Source: Terrimonas ferruginea DSM 30193
GTDB taxonomy: Bacteria > Bacteroidota > Bacteroidia > Chitinophagales > Chitinophagaceae
Assembly (NCBI RefSeq): GCF_000425585.1
Contig: NZ_KE384399.1
Span: forward strand, 124,001-188,000
Length of the DNA: 64,000 nt
Direction: 5' to 3'
This document shows, piece by piece, positions 9,901 through 20,382 of the stretch; the first letter of the stretch is position 1; every line of letters begins with the position of its first letter. Both the position numbers and the translations under genes were made by a program. The notes under the pieces are model-generated. The model saw only the letters and a list, made by a program, of their open reading frames with translations. It had not been told where the DNA came from and made no database searches.

Positions 9901-12900
9901 GATTTTAAGAACCAGATTGATGAGTATAGATTTGTTCTCCGAAATAGAATATTCATACCCATAATCCGTTTGATCATACCTAAATAGGTGGAGAAAATTT
10001 TCAAAATGAGTATAAAACCCTAAAGCGGCGTCTTTGTAATTGTGATATATGTAAGCATAAGATTTACCAAGTTCAGCAAATGCGTTATAAAATGCAATTT
10101 TGGTGTATTTATCTTCGGTCGGTAAAAAACGAAACTGGGATTCAGAAAATTGTTTGTAGATGATATAATAAAAAGCTGAATAGTCAAAGATATAATTTAG
10201 AATACTGGTGTCATCAAATGATAATTCCTGTTTCGGTATATTAACAGGCGGAAGCAACTTATCAAAAATGGGCATCGCCTTTTCAATACTCTTGTATTTA
10301 AAAAGATAAACCCAAAGAAGGCGTCTATTTATTGGATTATTCTCTGAGATCTCCCATAAACTTAGTTTTTCAATAGAATGCGTATAGAAAGGAATATGCT
10401 CTGGAAGCTCAGTAGCAATATCAAAGTAAAAATAAAATAAATTGTTTTTATCATTTCTTCGCAATAGAATTTCCTCAAGGAACTTTAAATTATTTTCATT
10501 ATTGCTTGAAATACTTACATCCAACATTTCAGAAAACACCTCTGAATACAGGTTTCTACTCCGGGAATCATATCCTTCCTCTATCGAAATGGAACTAACT
10601 TGTTCCAGGATTTTCTCTATTGGTAAAAACAAGCAAGCCGCTTTAGCCCAAGCACATATAAGTTCTATTTCATCAACTTGACTGTAATTTTTTCTGTCAT
10701 ATCTACTTGGGCTTACGGTTTTTGAATGATTTAATATATACGAGGGGCTGGCTTTTTGGAAAATCGAATAAGCAAGTTCCTTAAAATCCTTTTGATACAT
10801 ATTACTGCAATATTCTAAAGCAGTTTTTTCAGAAACAAGAAGCTCAACATTGTCATAAACAAAGGAGTTCGCAAGGTTTGTTTGCCCTAGCTCGTAAAAA
10901 GTGCTAAAGTAATCGCCGGGTGTAAAATTATTATAGCGTTGCTTTATCTCAAAATTAGCCAGCATAAGCCCAAACAAGCAATAAATTTCTTTTGTTTTTC
11001 GTGCTGCTTCAATTGCAAGCTGAATGTCTTCTCTGATAAGCCTGTAGTTTCTAAAGTCAAACCATTGCTTTCTGAAATAAGTCTGGGTTCCTAACAATAA
11101 AACAGATTCAAATTCTTCAGCCTTGTATAAATGATACAGTTCATTCCATTTATAGCCAGTATCTATTTTTTTTGCAACTTCACAAATTTTTAAATGAAAG
11201 CCTTTATCAAGATTACAGTCATATTCTCCTGTTAGAATATTTTTTGCTGTTTCTGCAACAAGAAATTCTTTAAAACTATTATGAAAAAACTGCCAAACTG
11301 TTCCTATTTTATAAAAGTAGTTCTCTGAAAGTAATTTAATCCTAAGAAAATCTTCTCTTGTAATTTTTGGAAATGAATTAAAAATGCTTATATCAAAAGC
11401 AGAATGCCTGAACCTTGATACAACCCCGAGAATTTCAACAAAGTCATCTTGTCTTTTATTTTTTTCCCAAAACACCTGGTATTCTTTGTAAATATCACCA
11501 CTAAAAACCCTCTCTGAAATAATTTGATGTAAATCTTCTTGCGGCAGGTTTTTTATCTCTTCGATAGTATAGCGGAGAAATAACGGATGCCCCAATGTAT
11601 TAGTATATAATTTTTCAAACGTTTCTTCGGCAATATTTATGTTGTAGGAATTTAAAAAATTCTGGACTCGGTTTTTAGTCAATGGGTTTATATGAATAAT
11701 CCTTTTTTCGGTTTTAAGGGAGTTAAATATCCGTGGATTTAACTTATCTAAATTCTCAACAGTCCTTGACCCTAAAATGAAATAAATATTCTCTGGTATA
11801 TTATCAGGTGACGGAAGTATTCCAATTAAACTTTTTTCTACGTCTTGTTCTCTTACAATATGGTCTAAACCATCAACGATAATTATAGTTTTTTGGTTGT
11901 GATAGGAAAGTTTATTTAGTTCCTCACCAAAATGTTTCTGCAAATCATTAAAGTTTTCAGTCAGAAGCCTATTTTGGGGAAAGAATGGCGATTGACGCAT
12001 CTGAACAAGCAGGTCATGCAAAAAAATTCTGGCTTCACCCCTAAAACCAAATTCATAGTTCATTTCTGTGTTTACATAAGCATAGTATTTCAAGATATGA
12101 TAGTTGCTCTGCTGTATCCATTTTGTAAGTAAAGTAGATTTTCCCGAACCCGCATTCCCTATCAGTGCCAAGTATCCGTTTGATTTATCTCTTAATAGTT
12201 TTTCAATTTGGTCAATAGTTTCTGTAATAGGCTGAAAATGTGCGTCATCAACAAAAAAAGTATGTCTGAAATAGCTTTCATAGCGACTTTTCAAATGAAA
12301 CTTTTCAAGAAATTCATTTTTGGTATAGCGTACATTCCCAAACTTTCCGACTGTATTGAAAATATTTTTTGCAATTTCTTCAATATCAATTCTCCTTTGT
12401 TGCTCGGTATAGCTGTCAAAAAGTAGAGGCAATGAATAATTAAAAATTAATTGTGTGCTTTGAATAAAGTCAATAAATTCCTTTGGATAGGAGCTAGTTA
12501 TGGCTAAAAGTTCCTGGAAGGTATTCCCCCATTCTTCGGGGATATTAGTGACATCATATTTTCCATTATGAATTGGAATCCAAAAATTTTCTATAAGTTG
12601 CTTGAAAGAAGCTTTTTCATCCCCCTTGAAAGAATTTATTTTATCATTATTAGAAGCATTTTGTGTAGTTATAAGTCTGACATCTATTGATTTCCCAGGA
12701 TTGGCTGAAAGAAGTTTTCGCCATCCGGCAAACATACCCTGTAAAATGCTTTGTGTATCGGATATAGTAAAGCTTGAATAGCTAAATTTTGATGAGTTTA
12801 TGTTTTTTACTTGAAAAGCAAGAACACTATTTCTTAACCCTATTAAAACATCATCAATCTTTCCTGCCTCTGTACTGGCAAACTCAATCCATTCAATTGA

Positions 12901-13014
12901 GTTGTCATCAGTAAGCAAGGCATTATAAATCTCAGTTGCAAATATTGAATACTGAAAATCCATGCCAGATACAGCAGCTACTTCTCCAGAAATATTTCCC
13001 TTGCCTTTTTTCAT
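6937..13014 (-). CDS. Giant nuclease-STAND NTPase (Avs-like), candidate antiviral sensor/effector
   Basis: This encodes 2025 residues. Residues 1-190 begin with G-x-x-x-Q and carry E44, D54/D55 in 'KIDDVLIGL' and 'AFQVK' (Q68-x-K70), the D...QxK arrangement of Cap4/DUF4297-type dsDNA nucleases. Residues 255-500 are a STAND-type P-loop NTPase: Walker A 'GNAGSGKST' (286-294), Walker B 'IIIVDGLDH' (377-385), 'LGSR' (414-417) and the 'GHP' motif (475-477) that marks the class. About 1400 residues of mainly helical sequence follow, then an unrecognised C-terminal region around 'FESVYWQLHS'. Avs-type proteins use such a tail to recognise phage proteins and then activate the nuclease. Assignment to that behaviour is inference; the exact family is not recognised. 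The gene is strikingly AT-rich, has its own promoter-like site, and follows the PLD-helicase gene by 92 bp. Confidence 0.8.
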   Translation of the reverse strand: MKKGKGNISGEVAAVSGMDFQYSIFATEIYNALLTDDNSIEWIEFASTEAGKIDDVLIGLRNSVLAFQVKNINSSKFSYSSFTISDTQSILQGMFAGWRKLLSANPGKSIDVRLITTQNASNNDKINSFKGDEKASFKQLIENFWIPIHNGKYDVTNIPEEWGNTFQELLAITSSYPKEFIDFIQSTQLIFNYSLPLLFDSYTEQQRRIDIEEIAKNIFNTVGKFGNVRYTKNEFLEKFHLKSRYESYFRHTFFVDDAHFQPITETIDQIEKLLRDKSNGYLALIGNAGSGKSTLLTKWIQQSNYHILKYYAYVNTEMNYEFGFRGEARIFLHDLLVQMRQSPFFPQNRLLTENFNDLQKHFGEELNKLSYHNQKTIIIVDGLDHIVREQDVEKSLIGILPSPDNIPENIYFILGSRTVENLDKLNPRIFNSLKTEKRIIHINPLTKNRVQNFLNSYNINIAEETFEKLYTNTLGHPLFLRYTIEEIKNLPQEDLHQIISERVFSGDIYKEYQVFWEKNKRQDDFVEILGVVSRFRHSAFDISIFNSFPKITREDFLRIKLLSENYFYKIGTVWQFFHNSFKEFLVAETAKNILTGEYDCNLDKGFHLKICEVAKKIDTGYKWNELYHLYKAEEFESVLLLGTQTYFRKQWFDFRNYRLIREDIQLAIEAARKTKEIYCLFGLMLANFEIKQRYNNFTPGDYFSTFYELGQTNLANSFVYDNVELLVSEKTALEYCSNMYQKDFKELAYSIFQKASPSYILNHSKTVSPSRYDRKNYSQVDEIELICAWAKAACLFLPIEKILEQVSSISIEEGYDSRSRNLYSEVFSEMLDVSISSNNENNLKFLEEILLRRNDKNNLFYFYFDIATELPEHIPFYTHSIEKLSLWEISENNPINRRLLWVYLFKYKSIEKAMPIFDKLLPPVNIPKQELSFDDTSILNYIFDYSAFYYIIYKQFSESQFRFLPTEDKYTKIAFYNAFAELGKSYAYIYHNYKDAALGFYTHFENFLHLFRYDQTDYGYEYSISENKSILINLVLKISSKLSTDNFNEILSRLEVEWDTQQAFWRINQIQTIIDYVIELCLNNEWCKNQLKKIDKHLFERGYLDDRIDKAIRQINLWCQLGETEKGSELMQKVMEISLSVRGEKDNQLDYIVGFLHKMSGDISKEIEYYLAKINSLLEKVNSRTHTPSIELLALALKYGNGFEVFKYLLFEGLISFCDAVEILLAHLVTKLPEQRVIITKLFTRVVMAFDNNHGARWRFFEKLLNPIATLDKAELEEIVNEISICSIQEYRDDYLVKIQEYANSKEINCKDVGLHHAIKEKEGYNSVDTKVIELSNGNKMTSDEVCAQVKDMKHLTELKINAKYYSTFDWSPTYAKLFQTASDEEILTFIENGKHEARELSNIAKELIKSNKIEIAKDILYRAIKAGEKSGWVTFYDGGSKIVPFELLSQIEEKKFFQQVVFDDYSNSVSSFEIETTEIQIKDVAKIWGLFSDEPDFQKLFTDIKEFRTELLKGEAVDLSTPVVTGNLDDTTLLSELLFFVLTCPSDFNYSVYEILSTNYPITGCITKNLLEKLYENKFYSKYVKLLAVLNNRTDFTVKEYSENLIALLSNSRYDISTIAYRILESANINPEHYIKLQTKELPFIYGIELDYKPSFFGSKDSELKNINKKGFLKDTDDILILVKLYLTEIKLLSHETNIPVINIAQRVMQLAKDMEFPSWCSSISEEEIRKIYSGRFDLEISYKRPRNQLVWDGLMKVIKEFAELELIDSEMADELADNFDEDAFLFNTKPKPDFIGSILEGTSLRAPSSRKEWVTEIGDEYLEQALMFRKTHNIFILAEHSIIKGMGWGHNEELRQSFISFDPDIDFGNDRTLIFNLTSKNRVKDYLSLQNRGIILYNGLLTINKKRNWLAINPLLCKDLGLLLNHNEGCFRWDDKDGNKIFESVYWQLHSFDNYSRNHDSEAGYGWYVIMYEQGYKLLKDIVRDKVLYQHKKISRHITYRQDRYNTDIDESNFVNKSVKLIL

Positions 13015-13018
13015 AAAC

Positions 13019-13051
13019 CAAATTTACTAAAATACGCTAAAATATTTAGTA
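13019..13051 (-). promoter_or_regulatory. Predicted promoter with operator-like repeats for the STAND gene
   Basis: On the minus strand TAAATTTG (13026-13019) matches the Bacteroidota -7 element TAnnTTTG and ends 4 bases before the ATG. Overlapping it upstream is an inverted repeat, TACTAAA (13025-13031) and TTTAGTA (13045-13051). The spacer holds two direct copies of CTAAAATA (13027-13034 and 13037-13044) spaced 10 bp, one helical turn. No good -33 TTTG is present. The layout suggests a repressor site, but AT-richness makes chance repeats more likely than elsewhere. Confidence 0.4.
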
Positions 13052-13106
13052 CGCTTATTGGATTTTCAATCAGAAGTCTAAAACGCTTTGGTCCGTACTT
13101 AATGGG

Positions 13107-16100
13107 TTATCTACCCCTTTTAATTGCAATTATACAAGACACAATCATTTCATCAAGGTTATTATTATATTGGCAGCTTTCCAGCAGCCATTGTAATGTT
13201 TCGGTACTCAGGCTAAGCTCTTTGGGTTTTATATCTCTCAGGCTTATTACTTTTCGGCTTCTTAGCTGTGCTTTCCGCTTCTTATCTAATACAGGTTGTA
13301 AAATCTCCAGCCACAGGTCGGCAAAATGGTTAAAGTCAAGAATATAGTCACTGGCATTGTCTATGTTAAAAATATCAAGAACGTCTTTAATCAGCTTCTT
13401 TCGTTCCAGCCCTTTTTCATGAGTAAAAAAATAATCCAGTGTCTTTTTTGCAATATCCAACGCCCTTTTCTTTTTATACGGCAATAATTCAATTTCTTTT
13501 CGCCTTAACTTTCTAACTGCAGCTATAAGATATTCATTGGTTTCGGTAGTCCACTTTTCCTGCTTCAGTGTTGGCTTTTGCAAGTGTATCCTTAGCAATT
13601 CACTTATTTCGGCAAAATCAGTTGAAGCCTTTCCTGTATCATCAATAAAATACCACTTCGGGCTCCGTACGTTATCACCCCTTATGGCGAAGAAACTCCA
13701 CTCATTGTCAGATTCGACAAAACTCACCCTAGTTTTAATGGCGGCCTCCACATCCTTAACTTGGTCATAAATATCTGGCGAAATAATAGCTTCTTTACCC
13801 TCTACTAAATCATATAATGACTGAAAACTGTCTTTGATGCCCTCCCAGGCAAACTCATCAGAAGAATATTCTTCGTATGCCTTTATTAAATTTTTTGTGG
13901 AAGCTGAATTTTTTAGGTGTTTTTCATATAGGGCTTTCGGTATCTCAACATTATTCCCAATCAGACTGTCAGTCATGGCAAGTATATCCAGTATCTTCTT
14001 ATCTCCGTTAAGCGAAAACTCCGGACTATCATCAGCCCAATATACATGGATTCTATCATGTTCGCTATCCATTCTTTCAAGTCTGCCAATCCTTTGCTCA
14101 ATCAGCCGGAGCACACTCGGGGTGTCAAGTAGAACTAACGCCTTTCCATCCTGCAAATTCACACCTTCAGACATGGCATCAGAGCAAAGGGCAATTGATT
14201 TTTTTTGAAAAATACTTCCCCGGCCATAAATTTCTTTCACCAGGTCTTTATTCTTTTCACTTTGCCCAGTTGCAACAATCACTTCAATATCGGTATGCCT
14301 GCTGTTAAGTTTCTTCTTCAAATAATCTAGGGTAATAATGGTAGAGTCAAAAGCCAGTAATTTTTGGTACTGATTGGCTTTATTATACAGCAGTTCAACT
14401 TTTGCACTATCCCTTGCTTTACTCAGTTTTTTGGTTAGCGAAAGTATTTGCTCCAGAATGGTGATTTCTTCATCACAAGCCTGTTTGTAACTATCAAAAT
14501 CAGTTAACCAATCCGGCAAAAGGGATTTTTCAAAATCGGTTACCGGAAGTTTCTTTTTGCAATCCCTTATCCGCTGGATTACATTGCCCGTTTTGGATTT
14601 TACTGATTCAAACTTATAAAACTCCATTGCATACTCCGAGCCTGCCAACACTTCCATTAAAGCACATCTTGATGAACGCAAAGCAGACCTTATTGTGTAA
14701 CCGGCCAGTGCTGGTGCAGAGTTTAGCCGTTGTGTTATATATTTCTGCTTGTCTTCCTCTGTTTCCAACGGAAATTCAGGATGATTAATTTTTTGCAGGT
14801 AGTTTATTCCTTTGAGCTTGCTGCAAAAATCTTTAATCCGGGATGCTATTTTCTTGTCTTCATCTGTTTCGCCGGTGGCATATGTATCTGAAATTGTTGT
14901 TGGGTATTTACACAACTTGCCATCACTGTTGTGGTATTTCTGCGGCTCTTTATGAATGTACTCATTTAATTTTCTTTTTGTTCTCCTTACAATAAACTGG
15001 TTTATGTAGCTCCGCAGTTTATTAATATATGCTTCATCATATACTTTTGCTTTGGAGCTTCTTAAACGTATGTACTCACTTAAATCATCGTCACTCAGAT
15101 TATCAATATCAAGCAACTCAATCAGCCTTAATAAATCTTCCGCTTTCTTGTTTATGGGTGTTGCCGTAGAGAGGATTATATGCGAAGACCCCGTCGGAGT
15201 GATAGACCTGCTTCTGATGGACGTTCTGTTCAGATAATTATGGGCTTCATCTACGATTAAAATACTTGCTTTGTCAATATCCTGCTGTACCAGTTTCCTG
15301 TTTTTCTCCTTGCTAGTGCTTAAAATGCCCATAGATTTTATGTTGTTAAAAATCTTGAACGATTTTTCTTCTTTTTGCCAGTTGTCCATTATCTGTTTTG
15401 GAGAAATTATGAGGGCATTTGATGTGCCTTTCTTGCCATTGGCCAGCAACCAGTGAAATAATGTATAGGCTAAAGCTGTACACAATTTTGTTTTGCCCGA
15501 ACCTGTTGGGTCGGCAATTAAAACATTACCCTGGTTTTGGATAACATACATGGCTTTGGCAATCCCCATTTTTTGAGTGGGCCATAGTTCAGTATTAATA
15601 ACTGCCTGGTAAAGCTCCGGATATTCTTTTAGCCATTCACCTTCTGTAACTTCCGCAACAGCCCTTGCCAATGCTTCCTGCCAGGTAACATCTTTTAAAA
15701 GTTTATTGAGCAGTTCAATAAGTTTGTCGTTATAATCTTCGGCAAGGTCATAAAAGTTTTCAGCCAGCAGTTTTATTTCGCTATACTGATGCTCCTCTTT
15801 ACTATCACCGGCGGCAGCAGTTACACGGATATTGGCTTCCTGTTGTTTTGTAATTCCATTTTTGCTAAAGTTTGCAGAGCCAAGTATTGCATGGGTTTCG
15901 CCAATATATATTTTGGCATGGAGTTTATCAAGCAACCTGAAATCAAAACGTTTTCTTTCAATATTGTCAATCAAATTTAAAATTGCCCCACCCAGAATGA
16001 TAGATACTCCCTGTCGCAGCCAATAATTTTTAACTTCAGTGGTAAGATTATAAGTGGGCCATTTCTTTCTGCCGATAATTTCAGGCTCAAACCCCAGGAC

Positions 16101-16328
16101 CACTCTTAGGTTACGAAGTTGAAAATGCCCCTCTGTCCCAAAAATTTCAATAAGGTTTGCAAGTGAGGTAAAGCCTGTTACAACCAGGTATTCAGAAGAT
16201 ACCTGAATATCCGACAGCAAGACAGACTTAATGGTACGTTCATGGGTATCATTATTTATTGGAAACTCACCCTGTAAAGGCCAGTTATGCTTATAATTAA
16301 CAGTAAATAAGTCGCCCTGCTTTGGCAT
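13107..16328 (-). CDS. PLD-like nuclease fused to SF2 (SNF2-like) helicase
   Basis: This encodes 1073 residues. The N-terminal ~200 residues are a phospholipase-D-like domain with a single HKD-type motif: 'LHAKIYIG' (H137, K139) and 'ILGSANFSKNGI' (G150, S151, N153). A superfamily 2 helicase follows: motif I 'DPTGSGKT' (273-280), motif II DEAH (360-363), motif III 'STAT' (387-390), motif V 'CSDAMSEGVNLQ' (715-726) and motif VI 'QRIGRLERM' (745-753). The last ~250 residues are not recognised. PLD-helicase fusions occur in several defence contexts, where a translocase is expected to move along DNA and deliver a nuclease. It is the first gene of a minus-strand pair with the STAND protein and shares its low G+C. 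It does not match a named system that I can identify with certainty. Confidence 0.85.
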   Translation of the reverse strand: MPKQGDLFTVNYKHNWPLQGEFPINNDTHERTIKSVLLSDIQVSSEYLVVTGFTSLANLIEIFGTEGHFQLRNLRVVLGFEPEIIGRKKWPTYNLTTEVKNYWLRQGVSIILGGAILNLIDNIERKRFDFRLLDKLHAKIYIGETHAILGSANFSKNGITKQQEANIRVTAAAGDSKEEHQYSEIKLLAENFYDLAEDYNDKLIELLNKLLKDVTWQEALARAVAEVTEGEWLKEYPELYQAVINTELWPTQKMGIAKAMYVIQNQGNVLIADPTGSGKTKLCTALAYTLFHWLLANGKKGTSNALIISPKQIMDNWQKEEKSFKIFNNIKSMGILSTSKEKNRKLVQQDIDKASILIVDEAHNYLNRTSIRSRSITPTGSSHIILSTATPINKKAEDLLRLIELLDIDNLSDDDLSEYIRLRSSKAKVYDEAYINKLRSYINQFIVRRTKRKLNEYIHKEPQKYHNSDGKLCKYPTTISDTYATGETDEDKKIASRIKDFCSKLKGINYLQKINHPEFPLETEEDKQKYITQRLNSAPALAGYTIRSALRSSRCALMEVLAGSEYAMEFYKFESVKSKTGNVIQRIRDCKKKLPVTDFEKSLLPDWLTDFDSYKQACDEEITILEQILSLTKKLSKARDSAKVELLYNKANQYQKLLAFDSTIITLDYLKKKLNSRHTDIEVIVATGQSEKNKDLVKEIYGRGSIFQKKSIALCSDAMSEGVNLQDGKALVLLDTPSVLRLIEQRIGRLERMDSEHDRIHVYWADDSPEFSLNGDKKILDILAMTDSLIGNNVEIPKALYEKHLKNSASTKNLIKAYEEYSSDEFAWEGIKDSFQSLYDLVEGKEAIISPDIYDQVKDVEAAIKTRVSFVESDNEWSFFAIRGDNVRSPKWYFIDDTGKASTDFAEISELLRIHLQKPTLKQEKWTTETNEYLIAAVRKLRRKEIELLPYKKKRALDIAKKTLDYFFTHEKGLERKKLIKDVLDIFNIDNASDYILDFNHFADLWLEILQPVLDKKRKAQLRSRKVISLRDIKPKELSLSTETLQWLLESCQYNNNLDEMIVSCIIAIKRGR

Positions 16329-16780
16329 TAGTACTATAAAAGTTTAAATGGGGAATTTGCTTGTTGAAAAAACATTGAAAGCAGGCACTAAATCCCAGGG
16401 TTTATTTACGATACTGATTACCCTTTTCATAAGCGAAATAAGTTAATGGTTGCACTTTTAAAGATACAAAAAATAGGGCTTTGCAGGTAATTATACAGGT
16501 ACGTTACAATCCTCAATCACTCCCAATCGCTCCGTAATCTCTCCGCAATCCCCCCAAAATTACACTATGATGATTCCTTGAATGTTTCACAAAAACTTTT
16601 ACCGGACAGAATCGGACAATATCATCCCAAACTGACGATTACTAACAGCTTCTGTTAACAACTGCTACAAACCGGCCTAAAGTGGAAAGCCGAGCTTTTC
16701 TGCTGTAATATTTTTGTCTATTGAACTGACCCAATAGAGGGATAACCAAATAAACAGCATCAAGCATTGATCCAATCCTT
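16329..16780. other. Intergenic region between the helicase gene and the recombinase remnant
   Basis: I see no gene here. Features are small: TAGTACTA, a perfect 8-bp palindrome just upstream of the helicase start; a CT-rich stretch with repeated 'aatc' words near 16510-16550; a direct repeat of TCGGACA-like words near 16605-16620; and TAACAG-CTT-CTGTTA, a short inverted repeat near 16644-16658. Any of these could be regulatory or recombination sites, but none is diagnostic. Confidence 0.4.
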
Positions 16781-18497
<1,717 letters not shown>

Positions 18498-18609
18498 GAA
18501 AGGGAGGCAAAAATAAGGGATTTGGTATTATTTCAACGACGCGGGTGAGTTTTTTTTCACTTGAAAAAATGCAGAACCTTTTCTACCTTAGAACCCAATC
18601 CGGTTATCT

Positions 18610-18738
18610 ATGAAACGAATTTATTTCTTCCTCTTTTGCCTCGCCCTCATTTTTATTCTGCAATCCTGCCACCGTGCTATGTCGCCTTACGAAGCGGCCA
18701 ATCATCCGCGTGGTAAAAAATGCAGAACAATCCGCTGA
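18610..18738 (+). CDS. Small lipoprotein, 42 aa
   Basis: The ORF of 42 codons begins MKRIYFFLFCLALIF and has a good lipobox, 'LQSC', giving a mature peptide of only about 23 residues rich in basic residues and ending 'RGKKCRTIR'. The mature part 'AMSPYEAANHPRGKKC' looks conserved rather than random, and small lipoproteins of this kind occur in Bacteroidota. A TACCTTAG close to the -7 consensus lies upstream. It converges with the next small gene (4 bp between stops). Function unknown. Confidence 0.55.
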   Translation: MKRIYFFLFCLALIFILQSCHRAMSPYEAANHPRGKKCRTIR

Positions 18739-18742
18739 TCGC

Positions 18743-18889
18743 TTAGTTGGAACCAAAAAGGTTACCTACCGCGCCTTCCAGCATCGGGAATTTTTCCACT
18801 ACGTAGTTTTTTACGGCTTCGATGGCTTGTTTGGCTTGTTCGTCGGTGAGCCCGGCTTCTGCCTTGAGCTTTTCAATGAGTTCCTGCAT
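18743..18889 (-). CDS. Small conserved-looking helical protein, 48 aa
   Basis: A 48-codon ORF reads MQELIEKLKAEAGLTDEQ, then an amphipathic helix 'AKQAIEAVKNYVVEKFP', and ends 'GNLFGSN'. The composition (Ala, Glu, Lys) and a clean helix-turn-helix-like alternation suggest a real protein. It lies upstream of clpX on the same strand, separated from it by a repeat-containing spacer. No function can be assigned. Confidence 0.6.
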   Translation of the reverse strand: MQELIEKLKAEAGLTDEQAKQAIEAVKNYVVEKFPMLEGAVGNLFGSN

Positions 18890-18999
18890 GATTATTAATT
18901 AAAAATTCAAAAGTCAAAATTCAAAAGTGAATGGGCAATAGTGAATAGTGAATGGCTGCTGCATTTGCACATTTACCTATTTACACATCTTCACATTGC
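18890..18999. repeat. Intergenic low-complexity repeat, copy A
   Basis: This holds tandem variants of 'attcaaaagtcaaaattc' and 'gtgaatgggcaatagtgaat', then 'cacatttacctatttacaca'. The same words recur in intergenic regions near 26.88 kb, 41.3 kb and 45.3 kb. No coding capacity. Confidence 0.6.
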
Positions 19000-20241
19000 T
19001 TAGGCTACTTTCAGCAGACTGAGCTTGCTCTTATCAAATTTACGTTTGGCATATTCCAGCGTAAGGGTGAAAGTCGTTTCCTTGGAAGACGGCAATTCAA
19101 ACATGGCATCGGTCAGTATGCCTTCGCAGATGCTGCGCAGCCCACGGGCACCCAGTTTGTATTCGAGCGCTTTTTCCACCATAAAATCAAGCGTATCTTC
19201 TTCGATCTGCAGGTGAATGCCCTCAAGTTCGAAGAGACGTTTGTATTGCTTGATCAATGCATTCTTCGGCTCGGTAAGGATAGCGCGCAGGGTAGGCGCA
19301 TCCAGCGGATCGAGATGCGTGGTGACCGGCAAACGTCCCAGTAATTCGGGAATCAGGCCGAATGTTTTCAGATCCTGCGCATTTACATAACGCAGCAGGT
19401 TCTTTTTCATATTTTCCTGGAGGTCTTTGTCTACGTTGAAACCAATCGTGTTGGTCTGCACGCGGCGGGCAATGATCTTGTCGATACCGTCGAATGCACC
19501 ACCGCAGATAAAGAGAATATTCTGCGTGTTAATCTTTATAAGCTTCTGCTCGGGGTGCTTACGACCTCCCTGTGGCGGTACCAGTACGTCGGTGCCTTCC
19601 AGGAGTTTCAGCATACCTTGTTGCACCCCTTCACCACTCACATCGCGGGTGATGGACGGGTTGTCGCCTTTGCGGGCGATCTTGTCGATCTCATCGATGT
19701 AAACGATACCACGTTCCGCTGCATGCACATCGTAGTTACAAACCTGCAATAAACGGGTAAGAATACTTTCCACGTCTTCGCCTACATAACCTGCTTCGGT
19801 GAATACGGTTGCATCCACGATCGCGAAGGGTACGTTGAGCATGCGGGCAATACTTTTGGCCAGCAGGGTTTTGCCCGTGCCGGTTTCGCCCACCATGACG
19901 ATATTGCTTTTTTCAATTTCGATTTCAGAACCGGTGTTCTCGCTTTTCTGCTGGAGACGTTTGTAGTGGTTGTAAACGGCCACCGACAATACTTTCTTTG
20001 CCTCATCCTGGCCGATCACGTATTCGTCCAGGAATTTTTTGATCTCCATTGGTTTCTTCACCGTGAGTTTGAAGGAAGAAGGCGCGGTTTTTTCGTCCCG
20101 TACCATCAGTTCCTGTTCAATGATCTCGCGGGCATGCTCCACACAATTTTCACAGATATGCCCTTCCTGTCCCGCGATCAGGATCTTAACCTCATCCCGG
20201 TTGCGGCCACAGAAAGAACAGTGTAAAGGGTTTTTTGCCAT
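19000..20241 (-). CDS. clpX: ATP-dependent unfoldase ClpX
   Basis: This encodes 413 residues, the usual ClpX length. The N-terminal zinc-binding domain has C8, C11, C30 and C33. The AAA+ module has Walker A 'GETGTGKT' (118-125), Walker B '[12 protein letters not shown]', and 'LLEGT' and 'GRLPV' regions typical of ClpX. It recognises substrates, unfolds them and feeds them to ClpP in the cytoplasm. The start is supported by AGGAG eight bases upstream, an unusual Shine-Dalgarno for this phylum. It lies downstream of two clpP genes and tig on the same strand, but a terminator-like hairpin separates it from clpP. Confidence 0.97.
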   Translation of the reverse strand: MAKNPLHCSFCGRNRDEVKILIAGQEGHICENCVEHAREIIEQELMVRDEKTAPSSFKLTVKKPMEIKKFLDEYVIGQDEAKKVLSVAVYNHYKRLQQKSENTGSEIEIEKSNIVMVGETGTGKTLLAKSIARMLNVPFAIVDATVFTEAGYVGEDVESILTRLLQVCNYDVHAAERGIVYIDEIDKIARKGDNPSITRDVSGEGVQQGMLKLLEGTDVLVPPQGGRKHPEQKLIKINTQNILFICGGAFDGIDKIIARRVQTNTIGFNVDKDLQENMKKNLLRYVNAQDLKTFGLIPELLGRLPVTTHLDPLDAPTLRAILTEPKNALIKQYKRLFELEGIHLQIEEDTLDFMVEKALEYKLGARGLRSICEGILTDAMFELPSSKETTFTLTLEYAKRKFDKSKLSLLKVA

Positions 20242-20291
20242 GAATTTCTCCTCGTGCTTTACTTTTTAGGTCAGCAAAGTGCTGACTGCAA

Positions 20292-20319
20292 AATTAAAAA
20301 ACCCCTCTGACAGAGGAGT
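20292..20319 (-). terminator. Hairpin with U-tract between clpP and clpX
   Basis: Arms ACCCCTCTG (20301-20309) and CAGAGGAGT (20311-20319) pair on the minus strand (one G-U), followed by TTTTTT. The innermost pairs must open to make a loop. It would end clpP transcripts, or attenuate read-through into clpX. Confidence 0.6.
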
Positions 20320-20382
20320 TTTTATTTTATTATCCATTAACCGGTAAACCATTAAGATTTTACCGGACTAATTTTCAGGATT

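Noticed and set aside
13107-16328. Naming the pair as DISARM, Mokosh or another known PLD/helicase system
   Set aside because: Partner genes of those systems (methylase, DUF1998 helicase, kinase-like domain) are absent, and the helicase here is SF2 SNF2-like with an N-terminal PLD domain. A search would be decisive: a high-coverage hit would change the call.
18741-18890. Plus-strand ORF at 18674-18898 as a gene
   Set aside because: It overlaps both small genes in other frames and its translation is Phe/Val-rich without a start signal; the minus-strand 48-codon ORF is more protein-like.
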